From Pseudomonas cedrina subsp. cedrina (GTDB lineage: Bacteria > Pseudomonadota > Gammaproteobacteria > Pseudomonadales > Pseudomonadaceae), in contig NZ_MNPW01000002.1 of assembly GCF_001983175.1 (NCBI RefSeq), positions 1 through 64,000 of the forward strand: DNA of 64,000 nt, written 5' to 3'. Each line of letters starts with the position of its first letter. The stretch's first letter is position 1. The position numbers and the translations under genes were made by a program. Below, one piece after another: positions 45,811 to 64,000 of this stretch. The notes beneath the pieces were generated by a model. It was not told the DNA's origin and did not search any database. It saw only the letters and a program-made list of their open reading frames with translations.

Positions 45811-46439
45811 CGACGCAAATGGGCCTGGATTTCAGTCTGGTTGCCGAAGCCCACGAGCTGGTGGCCGGTGTTGACGAAGTCGGTCGCGGGCCTTTGTGCG
45901 GCGCCGTTGTCACGGCGGCGGTGATCCTCGATCCGAACCGCCCGATCCTGGGTCTCAACGACTCGAAGAAACTCACCGAAGCGCGCCGCGAAAAGCTGTA
46001 CGACGAAATTTGTGAGAAGGCCCTGAGCTGGCATATCGCCCGTGCCGAGGTCGAAGAGATCGACGAGCTGAACATTCTCCATGCCACCATGCTTGCCATG
46101 CAGCGCGCGGTGGAAGGCCTGCACATCACCCCCAAGCTGGCGAAGATCGACGGCAACCGCTGTCCGAAACTGTCGATGCCGGCCGAGGCGGTCATTCAGG
46201 GCGACGGCAAGGTACCTGCCATCGCTGCGGCGTCGATCCTGGCCAAGGTCAGTCGCGACCGTGAAATGGCGGCGTTTGAACTGATCTACCCCGGCTACGG
46301 CATCGGTGGTCATAAAGGCTACCCGACGCCCGTTCATCTGGAAGCCCTGGCTCGCCTCGGCCCGACGCCGATCCATCGCCGCTCCTTCGCCCCGGTGCGC
46401 CAGGCTTACGAGCTGCGCGAGAGCCTCATCGAGGTATAG
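45807..46439 (+). CDS. rnhB: Ribonuclease HII
   Basis: A 210-residue type 2 RNase H that cuts RNA in RNA-DNA hybrids and at single ribonucleotides. The acidic active-site residues are visible in '[16 protein letters not shown]' (Asp, Glu), 'KIDGNR' (Asp) and 'SRDREM'-type segment (Asp). It overlaps lpxB by four bases and precedes dnaE, giving the familiar lpxB-rnhB-dnaE order. Confidence 0.96.
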   Translation: MTTQMGLDFSLVAEAHELVAGVDEVGRGPLCGAVVTAAVILDPNRPILGLNDSKKLTEARREKLYDEICEKALSWHIARAEVEEIDELNILHATMLAMQRAVEGLHITPKLAKIDGNRCPKLSMPAEAVIQGDGKVPAIAAASILAKVSRDREMAAFELIYPGYGIGGHKGYPTPVHLEALARLGPTPIHRRSFAPVRQAYELRESLIEV

Positions 46440-46462
46440 CCGCAAGGCTGATGTTTTTGCCA

Positions 46463-46485
46463 GGGCCCGGTACAATCCGGGCCTT
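46463..46485 (+). promoter_or_regulatory. Hairpin enclosing a -10-like hexamer before dnaE
   Basis: GGCCCGG (46464-46470) and CCGGGCC (46477-46483) form a perfect stem around the loop TACAAT, itself a good -10 box. It lies 60-80 bases before the dnaE ATG. No T-tract follows. It could be the dnaE promoter with a cruciform-forming core or a read-through barrier after rnhB. Confidence 0.45.
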
Positions 46486-46545
46486 GCTGTCTTCAAAAAC
46501 AGTTGTTTTCACCCAGTTGTCTCCACGTATAAGCACAGGATCATC

Positions 46546-50067
<3,522 letters not shown>

Positions 50068-50135
50068 TGGCCAGGCGCTTTCTTTTTAAGCAGAAATCGC
50101 CTGATCTCGACGAAACATTTAATCTCGACCTGGAC

Positions 50136-50160
50136 GCGCCTCTCCCTTAAGGTAAGGCGC
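50136..50160 (+). promoter_or_regulatory. First hairpin of the accA leader
   Basis: GCGCCT (50136-50141) pairs with AGGCGC (50155-50160). It lies about 60 bases upstream of the accA ATG. No promoter consensus could be fixed in the 149-base dnaE-accA gap. Confidence 0.35.
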
Positions 50161-50176
50161 GAACAGACAACCGGCT

Positions 50177-50195
50177 GGCCAGGCACCCCCTGGCC
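50177..50195 (+). promoter_or_regulatory. Second hairpin of the accA leader
   Basis: GGCCAGG (50177-50183) pairs perfectly with CCTGGCC (50189-50195), loop CACCC. It ends 21 bases before the accA ATG, close enough to affect ribosome loading. Confidence 0.4.
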
Positions 50196-50216
50196 GTCGA
50201 CCCAAGACGGACGCTT

Positions 50217-51164
50217 ATGAACCCGAATTTTCTTGATTTCGAACAGCCGATCGCTGACCTGCAAGCCAAGATCGAAGAACTGCGCCTGGTCGGCAATGAC
50301 AATTCGCTGAACATTGGCGATGAGATCGCTCGCCTGCAAGACAAGAGCAGCACGCTCACCGAAGACATCTTCGGCAAGCTGACCAGCTGGCAGATCGCGC
50401 GCCTGGCTCGCCACCCGCGCCGTCCTTATACCCTGGATTACATCCAGCACATCTTTACTGAATTCGACGAGCTGCACGGCGACCGCCACTTCTCCGACGA
50501 CGCGGCCATCGTGGGCGGTATCGCTCGCCTGGACGACCAGCCGGTGATGGTGATCGGTCACCAGAAAGGTCGCGAAGTGCGCGAAAAAGTGCGCCGCAAC
50601 TTCGGCATGCCGCGTCCGGAAGGCTACCGCAAGGCGTGCCGCCTGATGGAAATGGCCGAACGCTTCAAGATGCCGATTCTGACCTTCATCGACACACCGG
50701 GTGCCTACCCGGGTATCGATGCCGAAGAGCGCAACCAGAGCGAAGCCATCGCCTGGAACCTGCGCGTCATGTCGCGCCTGAAAACCCCGATCATCGCCAC
50801 CGTGATTGGTGAAGGGGGTTCCGGCGGTGCACTGGCCATTGGCGTCTGCGACCAACTGAACATGCTGCAATATTCGACCTACGCGGTGATCTCGCCGGAA
50901 GGTTGCGCCTCGATCCTGTGGAAAACCGCCGAAAAGGCGCCGGACGCTGCCGAAGCCATGGGCATCACTGCCGATCGCCTCAAAGGCCTGGGCATTGTCG
51001 ACAAAGTGATCGCCGAGCCACTGGGCGGCGCCCACCGCGACCCGGCCGCCGCCGCCGCGACTATCCGTGGTGAGCTGGCTTCGCAACTGGCAATGCTCAA
51101 GAAGCTGGATAACGAAGCGCTGCTGGCCCGTCGTTATGAGCGTTTGATGAGCTACGGTCTCTAA
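50217..51164 (+). CDS. accA: Acetyl-CoA carboxylase carboxyltransferase alpha subunit
   Basis: A 315-residue crotonase-fold subunit that, with AccD, transfers carboxylate from biotin to acetyl-CoA to start fatty-acid synthesis. The N-terminal helical '[20 protein letters not shown]' and the CoA/carboxybiotin regions '[18 protein letters not shown]' and '[14 protein letters not shown]' are typical. It is downstream of dnaE as in many gammaproteobacteria; no other acc gene is in this window. Confidence 0.97.
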   Translation: MNPNFLDFEQPIADLQAKIEELRLVGNDNSLNIGDEIARLQDKSSTLTEDIFGKLTSWQIARLARHPRRPYTLDYIQHIFTEFDELHGDRHFSDDAAIVGGIARLDDQPVMVIGHQKGREVREKVRRNFGMPRPEGYRKACRLMEMAERFKMPILTFIDTPGAYPGIDAEERNQSEAIAWNLRVMSRLKTPIIATVIGEGGSGGALAIGVCDQLNMLQYSTYAVISPEGCASILWKTAEKAPDAAEAMGITADRLKGLGIVDKVIAEPLGGAHRDPAAAAATIRGELASQLAMLKKLDNEALLARRYERLMSYGL

Positions 51165-51180
51165 GACCAACGCAGGACCA

Positions 51181-51288
51181 AAATGTGGGAGCGGGCTATG
51201 TGGGAGCTGGCTTGCCTGCGATAGCATCACCTCGGTGCAACTGATAGACCGAGGTGCCTGCATCGCGGGCAAGCCCACTCCCACATTT
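51181..51288. repeat. Nested/mosaic REP element
   Basis: The right arm (about 51262-51288) reads as the complement of AAATGTGGGAGTGGGCTTGCC. The matching left arm is broken after AAATGTGGGAGCGGGCT (51181-51197) and is followed at once by a full copy of the other variant, ATGTGGGAGCTGGCTTGCC (51198-51222). A short dyad CCTCGGTG/ACCGAGGT sits in the loop. It looks like one REP inserted into or recombined with another. Confidence 0.85.
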
Positions 51289-51338
51289 GCTTGCATAGGC
51301 TGGGGTAGTGCATTCCAGATGGATGGCGGTACTTTGCT

Positions 51339-52658
51339 ATGAAACCCACCTTAATCGCCCAACTCCTGCAAACCCTGGCCCCCTGGCGCAATGCCCCGGC
51401 CTGGCACGTCGCGTTCTCGGGCGGACTTGACTCTACCGTCCTGCTGCACCTCCTGGCCTGCCTGGCAAAAACCGAAACCCTGCCGCCCCTCGGCGCTGTC
51501 CATGTCCATCATGGCCTGCAAGCTGCCGCTGACGCCTGGCCGAGTCATTGCCAATCGGTCTGCGACAGCCTGCGCGTGCCTCTGCGCATCCTGCGTGTGC
51601 AAGTGCGGCCGGGTGGCAGTCTTGAGGGGGCCGCCCGTGACGCACGTTATCAGGCGTTCACTCAGGTGACCGGCGCAGGGCAGGTGTTGTTCACGGGCCA
51701 GCATCGCAATGATCAGGCTGAAACCTTGTTATTCCGTCTGCTGCGTGGGGCTGGTTTACGAGGATTAGCGGCAATGCCAGCACAGCGCCCCCTGGCCGCT
51801 GGCTATCTGGTGCGGCCTTTGCTGGATGTATCACGGGGCGAGTTGGAGGCCTACGCCAACGAGCATCAGCTCAACTGGATCGAGGACCCGTCTAACGCCG
51901 ATTCACGCTTCTCACGCAACTACCTGCGTCATCAGGTCTTCCCTGTGCTGACGGAGCGTTGGCCGCAAGCCGTATCCGGCCTGGCGCGCACCGCCGAGCA
52001 TCTGAGTGAAGCCCAAGGCTTGCTCGATGAGCTGGCGCAGATGGATTTGCACGCCGCTGACCAGTCTGCGCCGTTTCCCTGGCTGCACTTGCCGTCCCTG
52101 GCGCTTGCGCCGTTGCGCGAGCTATCCGACGCCCGTCAGCGCAACGCCCTGCGCCATTGGCTGGCGCCGCTGACACGCCTTCCCGACAGCGACCACTGGG
52201 CCAGTTGGCATTCCCTGCGCGATGCCAAGGGTGACGCACAGCCTGTATGGCGCCTGGCCGACGGCGAGTTGCACCGTAGCGGCGAGCGTCTCTGGTGGTT
52301 GCCCGCCACTTGGTCGGAATTTTCCGACGCATCGCTGGGCTGGCTCGATCCGCAAAACCCACTAGAGTTACCCGGCAACGGTCAGTTGAAATTCACTGGC
52401 AACGCCCCCGAAGGTCCGTTGCAGGTCCGTTACCGGCAGGGCGGTGAAGTCATCGAAGTGCCAGGTCGCGGCCGGCGCGACCTGAAGCGGCTGCTTAACG
52501 AAAGCGGGCTGCCGCGCTTCGTGCGTGGCAGATTGCCGCTGCTGTATCGGGGCGAGCAATTGCTGGGGGTGCCCAGCATCGCTGGACGCTGGGCGGTGCC
52601 GAGTGAGGGCTGGCAATTACATTGGATGCCACAGACCTGCGATCAAGGTTTGAGCTGA
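51339..52658 (+). CDS. tilS: tRNA(Ile)-lysidine synthase TilS
   Basis: A 439-residue ATP-dependent enzyme that converts C34 of tRNA-Ile(CAU) to lysidine, changing its decoding to AUA. The PP-loop 'AFSGGLDSTVLLHLLA' and 'HRNDQAETLLFRLLRGAGLRG' are intact; the middle TilS domain and the C-terminal domain ('RYRQGGEVIEVPGRGRRDLK') follow. It lies after accA with a REP between. The pyrG promoter overlaps its last codons. Confidence 0.95.
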   Translation: MKPTLIAQLLQTLAPWRNAPAWHVAFSGGLDSTVLLHLLACLAKTETLPPLGAVHVHHGLQAAADAWPSHCQSVCDSLRVPLRILRVQVRPGGSLEGAARDARYQAFTQVTGAGQVLFTGQHRNDQAETLLFRLLRGAGLRGLAAMPAQRPLAAGYLVRPLLDVSRGELEAYANEHQLNWIEDPSNADSRFSRNYLRHQVFPVLTERWPQAVSGLARTAEHLSEAQGLLDELAQMDLHAADQSAPFPWLHLPSLALAPLRELSDARQRNALRHWLAPLTRLPDSDHWASWHSLRDAKGDAQPVWRLADGELHRSGERLWWLPATWSEFSDASLGWLDPQNPLELPGNGQLKFTGNAPEGPLQVRYRQGGEVIEVPGRGRRDLKRLLNESGLPRFVRGRLPLLYRGEQLLGVPSIAGRWAVPSEGWQLHWMPQTCDQGLS

Positions 52659-52678
52659 TAGCGCCTTTCCGGTAGACT
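52650..52678 (+). promoter_or_regulatory. Candidate pyrG promoter
   Basis: TTGAGC (52650-52655) and TAGACT (52673-52678) are exactly 17 bases apart; the -35 lies within the last codons of tilS. The transcript would have a leader of about 245 bases before pyrG. The same CCGGTAGACT string recurs upstream of eno. Confidence 0.6.
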
Positions 52679-52842
52679 ACGCTCCCTTCTTGATACAACT
52701 TCTGTGGATTCAACTGAATCGCAGCAGTTGCCGATTACCAAGCAGTCTTTGCTGGGCGATTCCAAAAAATGTGTAGCGATCAACGTACCGGTGTTCCATT
52801 GCTGGTCTGTCACCACGCGGCGGTTTTTTTGAAAGGTGCACT

Positions 52843-56861
<4,019 letters not shown>

Positions 56862-56943
56862 TCGATAAGTGATAAAAAGTCGGCGGATTGCGTCGGAAAA
56901 CTCACGACAGTGTGGTTTTCGACGCTAATCTGAGGGCTACCAT

Positions 56944-56973
56944 GCACAAGCCTGGTTCTTCCAGGCTTCGTGC
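56944..56973. terminator. Strong hairpin between eno and ftsB
   Basis: AAGCCTGG (56948-56955) and CCAGGCTT (56961-56968) form a perfect stem with loop TTCTT, extended by GCAC/GTGC with one bulged base. There is no T-tract immediately after, so termination efficiency is uncertain; it may mark the 3' end of the eno message or the ftsB leader. Confidence 0.45.
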
Positions 56974-57032
56974 TATCAGTTGCTTTGAAAGTTTTGCATG
57001 GCTGTCTTTTTTCACTGGATACCCGATATTCG

Positions 57033-57311
57033 ATGCGCAGTCCCAATTGGTTGTTCCTCGTCTTGCTCTTGTTGCTGGCTGGCCTGCAATACCGCCTATG
57101 GGTGGGTAATGGCAGCTTTGCGCAGGTAAAAGACCTGACCGAGCAAATTGCTGCACAGCACGCCGAAAACGAAGTCCTGCTGGAGCGTAACCGCGTCCTC
57201 GATGCCGAAGTGCTTGAGCTGAAAAAAGGTACGGAGACCGTTGAAGAGCGGGCTCGTCATGAATTGGGCATGGTCAAGGAGGGCGAAACCCTCTACCAGC
57301 TGGCCCAATGA
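57033..57311 (+). CDS. ftsB: Cell division protein FtsB
   Basis: A 92-residue bitopic division protein that forms a complex with FtsL and FtsQ. A short cytoplasmic N-terminus precedes one membrane helix (about 5-21) and a periplasmic coiled coil (about 28-70, 'DLTEQIAAQHAENEVLLERN'), then the conserved 'ERARHELGMVKEGE'. The ATG at 57033 is the family start; an in-frame ATG 21 codons upstream is rejected. It overlaps ispD by four bases, the usual ftsB-ispD pairing. Confidence 0.94.
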   Translation: MRSPNWLFLVLLLLLAGLQYRLWVGNGSFAQVKDLTEQIAAQHAENEVLLERNRVLDAEVLELKKGTETVEERARHELGMVKEGETLYQLAQ

Positions 57312-58015
57312 GCAACAGCTTGCCGGCCTTCTGGGCCGTGATTCCTGCCGCGGGCGTCGGTGCCCGTATGGCGGCGGACCGTCCCAAGCAATATTTGCAA
57401 CTGGGCGGGCGCACTATTCTCGAACACAGCCTTGGCTGTTTTCTCGATCATCCATCGCTCAAGGGCCTGGTGCTCAGCCTGGCTGGCGATGATCCCTATT
57501 GGCCTACCCTGGCATGTGCCACAGACCCGCGCATCCAGCGTGCAGACGGCGGTTCGGAGCGTTCGGGCTCTGTGCTCAACGCGTTGTTGCACCTGCACGG
57601 GCAGGGTGCAAGCGATGACGATTGGGTGCTGGTGCACGATGCTGCACGGCCCAACCTCAGTCGGGACGACCTGGACAAGCTATTAAGCGAACTGGCTGAC
57701 GACCCGGTCGGCGGCCTGTTGGCTGTGCCGGCCCGTGACACCCTCAAGCGCGTCGACAAGCACGGCCGCGTCGTCGAGACCGTCGACCGTAGCTTGATCT
57801 GGCAGGCTTATACGCCGCAGATGTTCCGCCTGGGTGCATTGCATCGTGCCTTGGCCGACAGCCTGGTGGCGGACGCGCTGATTACCGACGAAGCCTCGGC
57901 CATGGAATGGTCCGGCCAGGCGCCGCGCCTGATTGAAGGGCGCTCGGACAATATCAAGGTGACACGGCCGGAGGATCTTGAGTGGCTCAGGTTGCGGTGG
58001 GCTAATCGGCGGTAG
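57308..58015 (+). CDS. ispD: 2-C-methyl-D-erythritol 4-phosphate cytidylyltransferase
   Basis: A 235-residue enzyme of the MEP isoprenoid pathway that makes CDP-methylerythritol. The nucleotide-binding start 'VIPAAGVGARMAADRPKQYL' and 'VLVHDAARPNLS' are intact, as is the C-terminal 'NIKVTRPEDLE'. Start overlaps ftsB (ATGA). ispF, normally its neighbour, is 3 kb away here behind the adhC-fghA insertion. Confidence 0.96.
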   Translation: MSNSLPAFWAVIPAAGVGARMAADRPKQYLQLGGRTILEHSLGCFLDHPSLKGLVLSLAGDDPYWPTLACATDPRIQRADGGSERSGSVLNALLHLHGQGASDDDWVLVHDAARPNLSRDDLDKLLSELADDPVGGLLAVPARDTLKRVDKHGRVVETVDRSLIWQAYTPQMFRLGALHRALADSLVADALITDEASAMEWSGQAPRLIEGRSDNIKVTRPEDLEWLRLRWANRR

Positions 58016-58037
58016 CCAATTGCACCGAGTCGACTTC

Positions 58038-58109
58038 ATCGCAGGCAAGCCAGCTCCCACCTTCGATCACCTTTTCTCGGTTACTGTGGGAGTCGGGCTT
58101 GCCCGCGAT
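58038..58109. repeat. REP doublet in outward orientation
   Basis: ATCGCAGGCAAGCCAGCTCC at 58038 is opposed by GTGGGAGTCGGGCTTGCCCG ending with CGAT at 58109. Unlike the other doublets, the CGAT ends face outward and the GTGGGAG ends inward, and the two arms are different sequence variants. It lies between convergent ispD and the LysR gene. Confidence 0.85.
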
Positions 58110-58133
58110 GGGGCCGGTACAGGCAACCCATGA

Positions 58134-59030
58134 TCAACCGCTGTACTCCGGCCGCCCAGCCAACCCTTCCTTCAAGAAATCCACCAACTTCCTGACCTTC
58201 GGCGACAAATGCCGCTGTTGCGGGTACAGCGCCCACACCGCCGTATTCGGCGGCTGATGCGCCTCCAGCAACGACACCAGCGCGCCGCTGTCCAGATGTT
58301 CCAGCACATAATAATCCGGCAACTGGCACAACCCCACACCTTGCAACGCCGCGTCGAGCACCGCTTGCCCGCTGTTGCAGCGCCAGTTTCCCTGCACACG
58401 CTGGGAAAATTCGCGTCCGCCCTGGGCCAGTTGCCAGATATCCGAGCTGCCGATCAGACAGTTATGCCGACTCAATTCCGACACGCTATGGGGCCGACCA
58501 TACCGCGTCAGGTAGGAGGGCGACGCGCACACATACATGCGTCTGGGCGCCAGTCGGCTGGCGACCATGCGCGAATCCTGCAAGCGCCCCAAGCGGATCG
58601 CCAGGTCGAGGCCTTCGTGCACCAGGTCCAGCTGGCGGTTGCTCAATTCGATATCCACGCGCAACTGCGGGTAAAGCCCCATGAAGCGGGTGACCAGCGG
58701 CACGATAAAGCGCTCGCCGTATGCCACGGCGCAGGTCATGCGCAACATGCCCTTGGGTTCGCTGGCCAGGTCGCCTACCGCGCGCAGGGCTTCTTCGCGG
58801 CCGTCTTGCAGGCGCTGGCAATGTTGCAGGAAGGTCTGGCCCGCTTCGGTCAGGGTGACCTTGCGCGTGCTGCGATACAGCAACCGTGTTTGCAGGCGCT
58901 CCTCTAAGCGCGCCACCTGCCGGCTGATATGGGACGACGACACGCCCAGCCGTTCCGCCGCAGCGGTGAATTGGCTGCATTCGGCGACGGCGACGAACTC
59001 ATCGATGCCTTCCCAGCGGTTTTCCAGCAT
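58134..59030 (-). CDS. LysR-type regulator next to formaldehyde detoxification genes
   Basis: A 298-residue LysR-family transcription factor. The winged helix-turn-helix is at about residues 8-65 ('FTAAAERLGVSSSHISRQVA', 'RLEERLQTRLLYRSTRKVTL'), followed by a periplasmic-binding-protein-like effector domain. It is divergent from adhC with 109 bases between, which include an AT-rich partial dyad (ATT-N7-AAT, 59074-59086). The P. aeruginosa gene in this position is, from memory, GfnR, a regulator of glutathione-dependent formaldehyde oxidation; the same role is inferred here. Confidence 0.9.
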   Translation of the reverse strand: MLENRWEGIDEFVAVAECSQFTAAAERLGVSSSHISRQVARLEERLQTRLLYRSTRKVTLTEAGQTFLQHCQRLQDGREEALRAVGDLASEPKGMLRMTCAVAYGERFIVPLVTRFMGLYPQLRVDIELSNRQLDLVHEGLDLAIRLGRLQDSRMVASRLAPRRMYVCASPSYLTRYGRPHSVSELSRHNCLIGSSDIWQLAQGGREFSQRVQGNWRCNSGQAVLDAALQGVGLCQLPDYYVLEHLDSGALVSLLEAHQPPNTAVWALYPQQRHLSPKVRKLVDFLKEGLAGRPEYSG

Positions 59031-59055
59031 GTCGATTATCCCTGTACAGCAATAA

Positions 59056-60252
<1,197 letters not shown>

Positions 60253-60260
60253 GGTCGGCC

Positions 60261-61106
60261 ATGAGTCTGGAAAACCTGTCGTGCCAGAAAAGCTTCGGCG
60301 GCTGGCATAAACGCTACAAGCATCATTCCGATGTGCTCGGTTGCGACATGACCTTCGCCGTCTACCTGCCGCCGCAAGCGGAGCAGGGCGGCAAGCTGCC
60401 AGTGCTGTACTGGCTATCGGGCCTGACCTGCACCGATGAAAACTTCATGCAGAAGGCAGGCGCCCAGCGCATGGCCGCCGAGCTGGGACTGATCATCGTC
60501 GCGCCGGACACCAGCCCGCGTGGACCGGGTGTGCCGGATGATCCGGATAACGCCTGGGATTTCGGTCTTGGCGCGGGTTTCTATCTGAATGCCACCCAGG
60601 AACCCTGGGCCAAGCACTATCGGATGCATGACTACGTGGTGCAGGAATTGCCCGCGTTGGTTGAAGCGCATTTCCCGGCTTCCGATAAGCGCGGCATCAG
60701 CGGCCACTCCATGGGCGGCCACGGGGCGCTGGTTTGCGCGCTGCGCAACCCCGGGCGTTACCAGTCGGTGTCGGCGTTTTCGCCGATCAGCAATCCGATG
60801 GATTGCCCGTGGGGCCAGAAAGCCTTCTCTCGCTACTTGGGCGAAGAGCGCTCCAAGTGGCGCGAATGGGACGCCTGCGTGTTGATCAGCGAAGCCACGG
60901 AAAAGCTGCCATTGCTGGTGGATCAGGGCGACCGCGACGATTTTCTCGCCGTGCAACTCAAGCCTGAAGCCCTGCAACAAGCGGCCAAGGCGGCCAACCA
61001 TCCGCTGGAACTGCGCCTGCAACCCGGCTATGACCACAGCTACTTCTTTATCGCCAGCTTCATTGAAGATCATTTGCGACACCATGGCCGCGCTTTGCTC
61101 GGTTAA
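60261..61106 (+). CDS. fghA: S-formylglutathione hydrolase
   Basis: A 281-residue alpha/beta-hydrolase that releases formate and glutathione from S-formylglutathione. The nucleophile elbow is '[12 protein letters not shown]', and '[20 protein letters not shown]' and the terminal '[10 protein letters not shown]' (catalytic His) are typical. It lies 8 bases after adhC, forming the two-step formaldehyde detoxification operon. A terminator hairpin follows. Confidence 0.96.
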   Translation: MSLENLSCQKSFGGWHKRYKHHSDVLGCDMTFAVYLPPQAEQGGKLPVLYWLSGLTCTDENFMQKAGAQRMAAELGLIIVAPDTSPRGPGVPDDPDNAWDFGLGAGFYLNATQEPWAKHYRMHDYVVQELPALVEAHFPASDKRGISGHSMGGHGALVCALRNPGRYQSVSAFSPISNPMDCPWGQKAFSRYLGEERSKWREWDACVLISEATEKLPLLVDQGDRDDFLAVQLKPEALQQAAKAANHPLELRLQPGYDHSYFFIASFIEDHLRHHGRALLG

Positions 61107-61130
61107 TCTGCGGCAAAAGTAGGTAGAATC

Positions 61131-61160
61131 ACGCCCTGAATTAAATCGGGGCGTTTTTTT
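61131..61160 (+). terminator. Intrinsic terminator abutting the ispF start codon
   Basis: ACGCCC (61131-61136) pairs with GGGCGT (61149-61154; GGGGCG runs from 61148), loop of about 12 bases, then seven T residues ending on the base before the ispF ATG at 61161. The 3' arm also supplies the only G-rich ribosome-binding region of ispF. A TAGAAT box (61124-61129) just upstream could start transcripts near or inside the 5' arm. Confidence 0.75.
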
Positions 61161-61634
61161 ATGCGTATTGGCCACGGCTACGATGTGCACCGTTTCGCTG
61201 AAGGCGATTTCATCACCCTGGGCGGCGTGCGTATCGAGCACCATCATGGGCTGCTGGCTCATTCCGACGGCGACGTTGTACTGCATGCCTTGAGCGATGC
61301 CTTGCTCGGCGCGGCGGCGTTGGGCGATATCGGCAAGCACTTTCCGGACACCGACCCGACGTTCAAGGGCGCGGACAGTCGTGTATTGCTGCGCCACGTG
61401 GTCGGCCTGATCCATGCCAAGGGCTGGAAGGTTGGCAATGTCGACAACACAATCGTGGCCCAGGCGCCGAAGATGGCCCCCCATATCGAGTCGATGCGCG
61501 CGCTGATTGCCGCGGATCTGCAAATAGAACTGGATCAAGTGAACGTGAAAGCCACCACCACCGAAAAGCTCGGGTTCACCGGTCGTGAAGAGGGCATCGC
61601 CGTGCACTCCGTCGCCTTGTTGCTGCGCGCATGA
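61161..61634 (+). CDS. ispF: 2-C-methyl-D-erythritol 2,4-cyclodiphosphate synthase
   Basis: A 157-residue trimeric zinc enzyme of the MEP pathway. The metal ligands are in '[11 protein letters not shown]' (Asp8, His10) and '[17 protein letters not shown]' (His42 region); '[10 protein letters not shown]' and '[17 protein letters not shown]' complete the signature. Its start is directly behind a terminator hairpin. It overlaps truD by four bases. Confidence 0.97.
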   Translation: MRIGHGYDVHRFAEGDFITLGGVRIEHHHGLLAHSDGDVVLHALSDALLGAAALGDIGKHFPDTDPTFKGADSRVLLRHVVGLIHAKGWKVGNVDNTIVAQAPKMAPHIESMRALIAADLQIELDQVNVKATTTEKLGFTGREEGIAVHSVALLLRA

Positions 61635-62676
61635 ATGACTTGCAACTGCTGGGTCCGCGAGCCTATGGCGAAGCCTTGGGCAGCGCGGTGCTGAAGGCCA
61701 CGGCTGAAGATTTCCAGGTTGACGAAGTGCTCGATATTCCACTCACGGGTGAAGGCGAGCACCTGTGGTTGTGGGTCGAGAAGCGTGGCCTCAATACCGA
61801 GGAAGCCGCGCGGCGTATCGCCAAGGCCGCCGGGGTGCCGTTGCGTACCGTCAGCTATGCGGGGCTGAAGGATCGCCAGGCGTTGACCCGCCAATGGTTC
61901 AGTGTGCAACTGCCGGGCAAGGCCGATCCGGACATGAGCGCAGCGCAAAACGACACCCTCAAGATCCTCAAGACCGCCCGCCACAAGCGCAAGCTGCAGC
62001 GCGGCGCGCATGCGGCCAATGGCTTCACCTTGCGCCTGACCCAACTGGCCGGTGATACCGCCGCCATTGACGCGCGGCTGCAACTGATTGCACAACACGG
62101 CATTCCCAACTATTTCGGCACCCAGCGCTTCGGCCACAACGGCGGCAACGTCGTCGACGCTCGGGAGTGGGCTGCGCGCAAAGCTTTGCCGGAGCAGCGC
62201 AACGTACGTTCGCGGCTGCTCTCCACCGCCCGTAGCTTGCTGTTCAACAAAGTGCTGGCGGCACGCGTGGCTGATGGTTCATGGCAGCGTGCCCAGGTCG
62301 GCGACCTGCTGGCCTTTACCGACAGCCGCAGTTTTTTCCCGGCGGGGGAGGCTGAGTGCAGCGACCCGCGCCTGGCAATCCTGGACCTGCACCCGACGGG
62401 GCCGCAGTGGGGCGAAGGCGACTCGCCCGCCGGTGGCGCAACCTTCGAGCTGGAACAGGCGGTTGCCGCCGGTGAAGCCGACCTGCGCGATTGGCTGGTG
62501 AATGCCGGCATGAGCCAGGAACGTCGCATTCTGCGACTGCCCATTGGCGGTTTGACGTGGCATTATCCCTCGCTGGACATTCTGCAATTGGAATTCGTCC
62601 TGCCGGCCGGATGCTTCGCCACTGTCTTGGTGCGCGAGCTTGTTGATCTGGTGCCGGTGGGGCAGACGGACAACCC

Positions 62677-62689
<13 letters not shown>
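61631..62689 (+). CDS. truD: tRNA pseudouridine(13) synthase TruD
   Basis: A 352-residue pseudouridine synthase that modifies U13 of tRNA-Glu. The catalytic Asp lies in '[16 protein letters not shown]' near residue 80, and '[10 protein letters not shown]'-type motif is seen as '[16 protein letters not shown]'. The start overlaps ispF (ATGA), and its last 13 bases overlap surE, so ispF-truD-surE-pcm form one tightly packed unit. Confidence 0.95.

Positions 62690-64000
<1,311 letters not shown>

Overview
The window is a chromosomal segment of a Pseudomonas, most likely of the P. fluorescens group. This rests on high-GC coding sequence, REP-type intergenic inverted repeats built on a TGTGGGAGCTGGCTTGCC core, and a gene order from about 20.7 kb to the end that follows (recalled, not searched) the P. 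aeruginosa core block running from the dapD and antiporter region down to surE-pcm, just short of nlpD-rpoS. I see no tRNA, rRNA, insertion sequence, CRISPR array or prophage.

Layout. 0-4.6 kb: an extragenic repeat, a small unknown protein coupled to a DUF72 protein, a PEP-mutase/isocitrate-lyase-like enzyme, an extensin-like protein, an unknown protein with an internal 45-residue duplication, and rsmJ. 4.8-9.7 kb: a TetR repressor divergent from a lipoprotein adaptor and RND pump pair, with a dyad operator between them. 9.8-14.8 kb: a small Cys/Pro-rich protein, a DUF4197 protein, a YbaY-like lipoprotein, plsB, a cold-shock protein and a small conserved protein. 14.8-19.6 kb: rlmA, dapE and ndvB on the minus strand. 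19.8-23.8 kb: tcdA facing csdE-csdA, then dapD and an ArsC-like protein. 24.0-26.4 kb: a CPA1 cation/proton antiporter and a signal-less metzincin protease that looks like an insertion in an otherwise conserved order.

26.5-31.4 kb: map-glnD-dapC on the minus strand. 31.6-63.9 kb: an almost uninterrupted plus-strand housekeeping cluster: rpsB, tsf, pyrH, frr, uppS, cdsA, dxr, rseP, bamA, skp, lpxD, fabZ, lpxA, lpxB, rnhB, dnaE, accA, tilS, pyrG, kdsA, eno, ftsB and ispD. A minus-strand LysR gene interrupts it, followed by adhC, fghA, ispF, truD, surE and a pcm cut by the window edge. The cluster joins translation, envelope lipid and lipid A synthesis, outer-membrane assembly, isoprenoid (MEP) synthesis, replication and fatty-acid initiation, with many ATGA-type overlaps that imply translational coupling. 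Lysine/diaminopimelate genes (dapE, dapD, dapC) are scattered through 15.6-27.7 kb.

The less ordinary material is in the spacers and small accessory genes: the nested REP at 51.2 kb, a possible 26-codon leader ORF before pyrG, a terminator-like hairpin that swallows the ispF ribosome-binding region, a three-hairpin spacer between tsf and pyrH, the Cys/Pro-rich small protein, the duplicated-module protein and the metzincin. No clearly new multi-gene system is visible.
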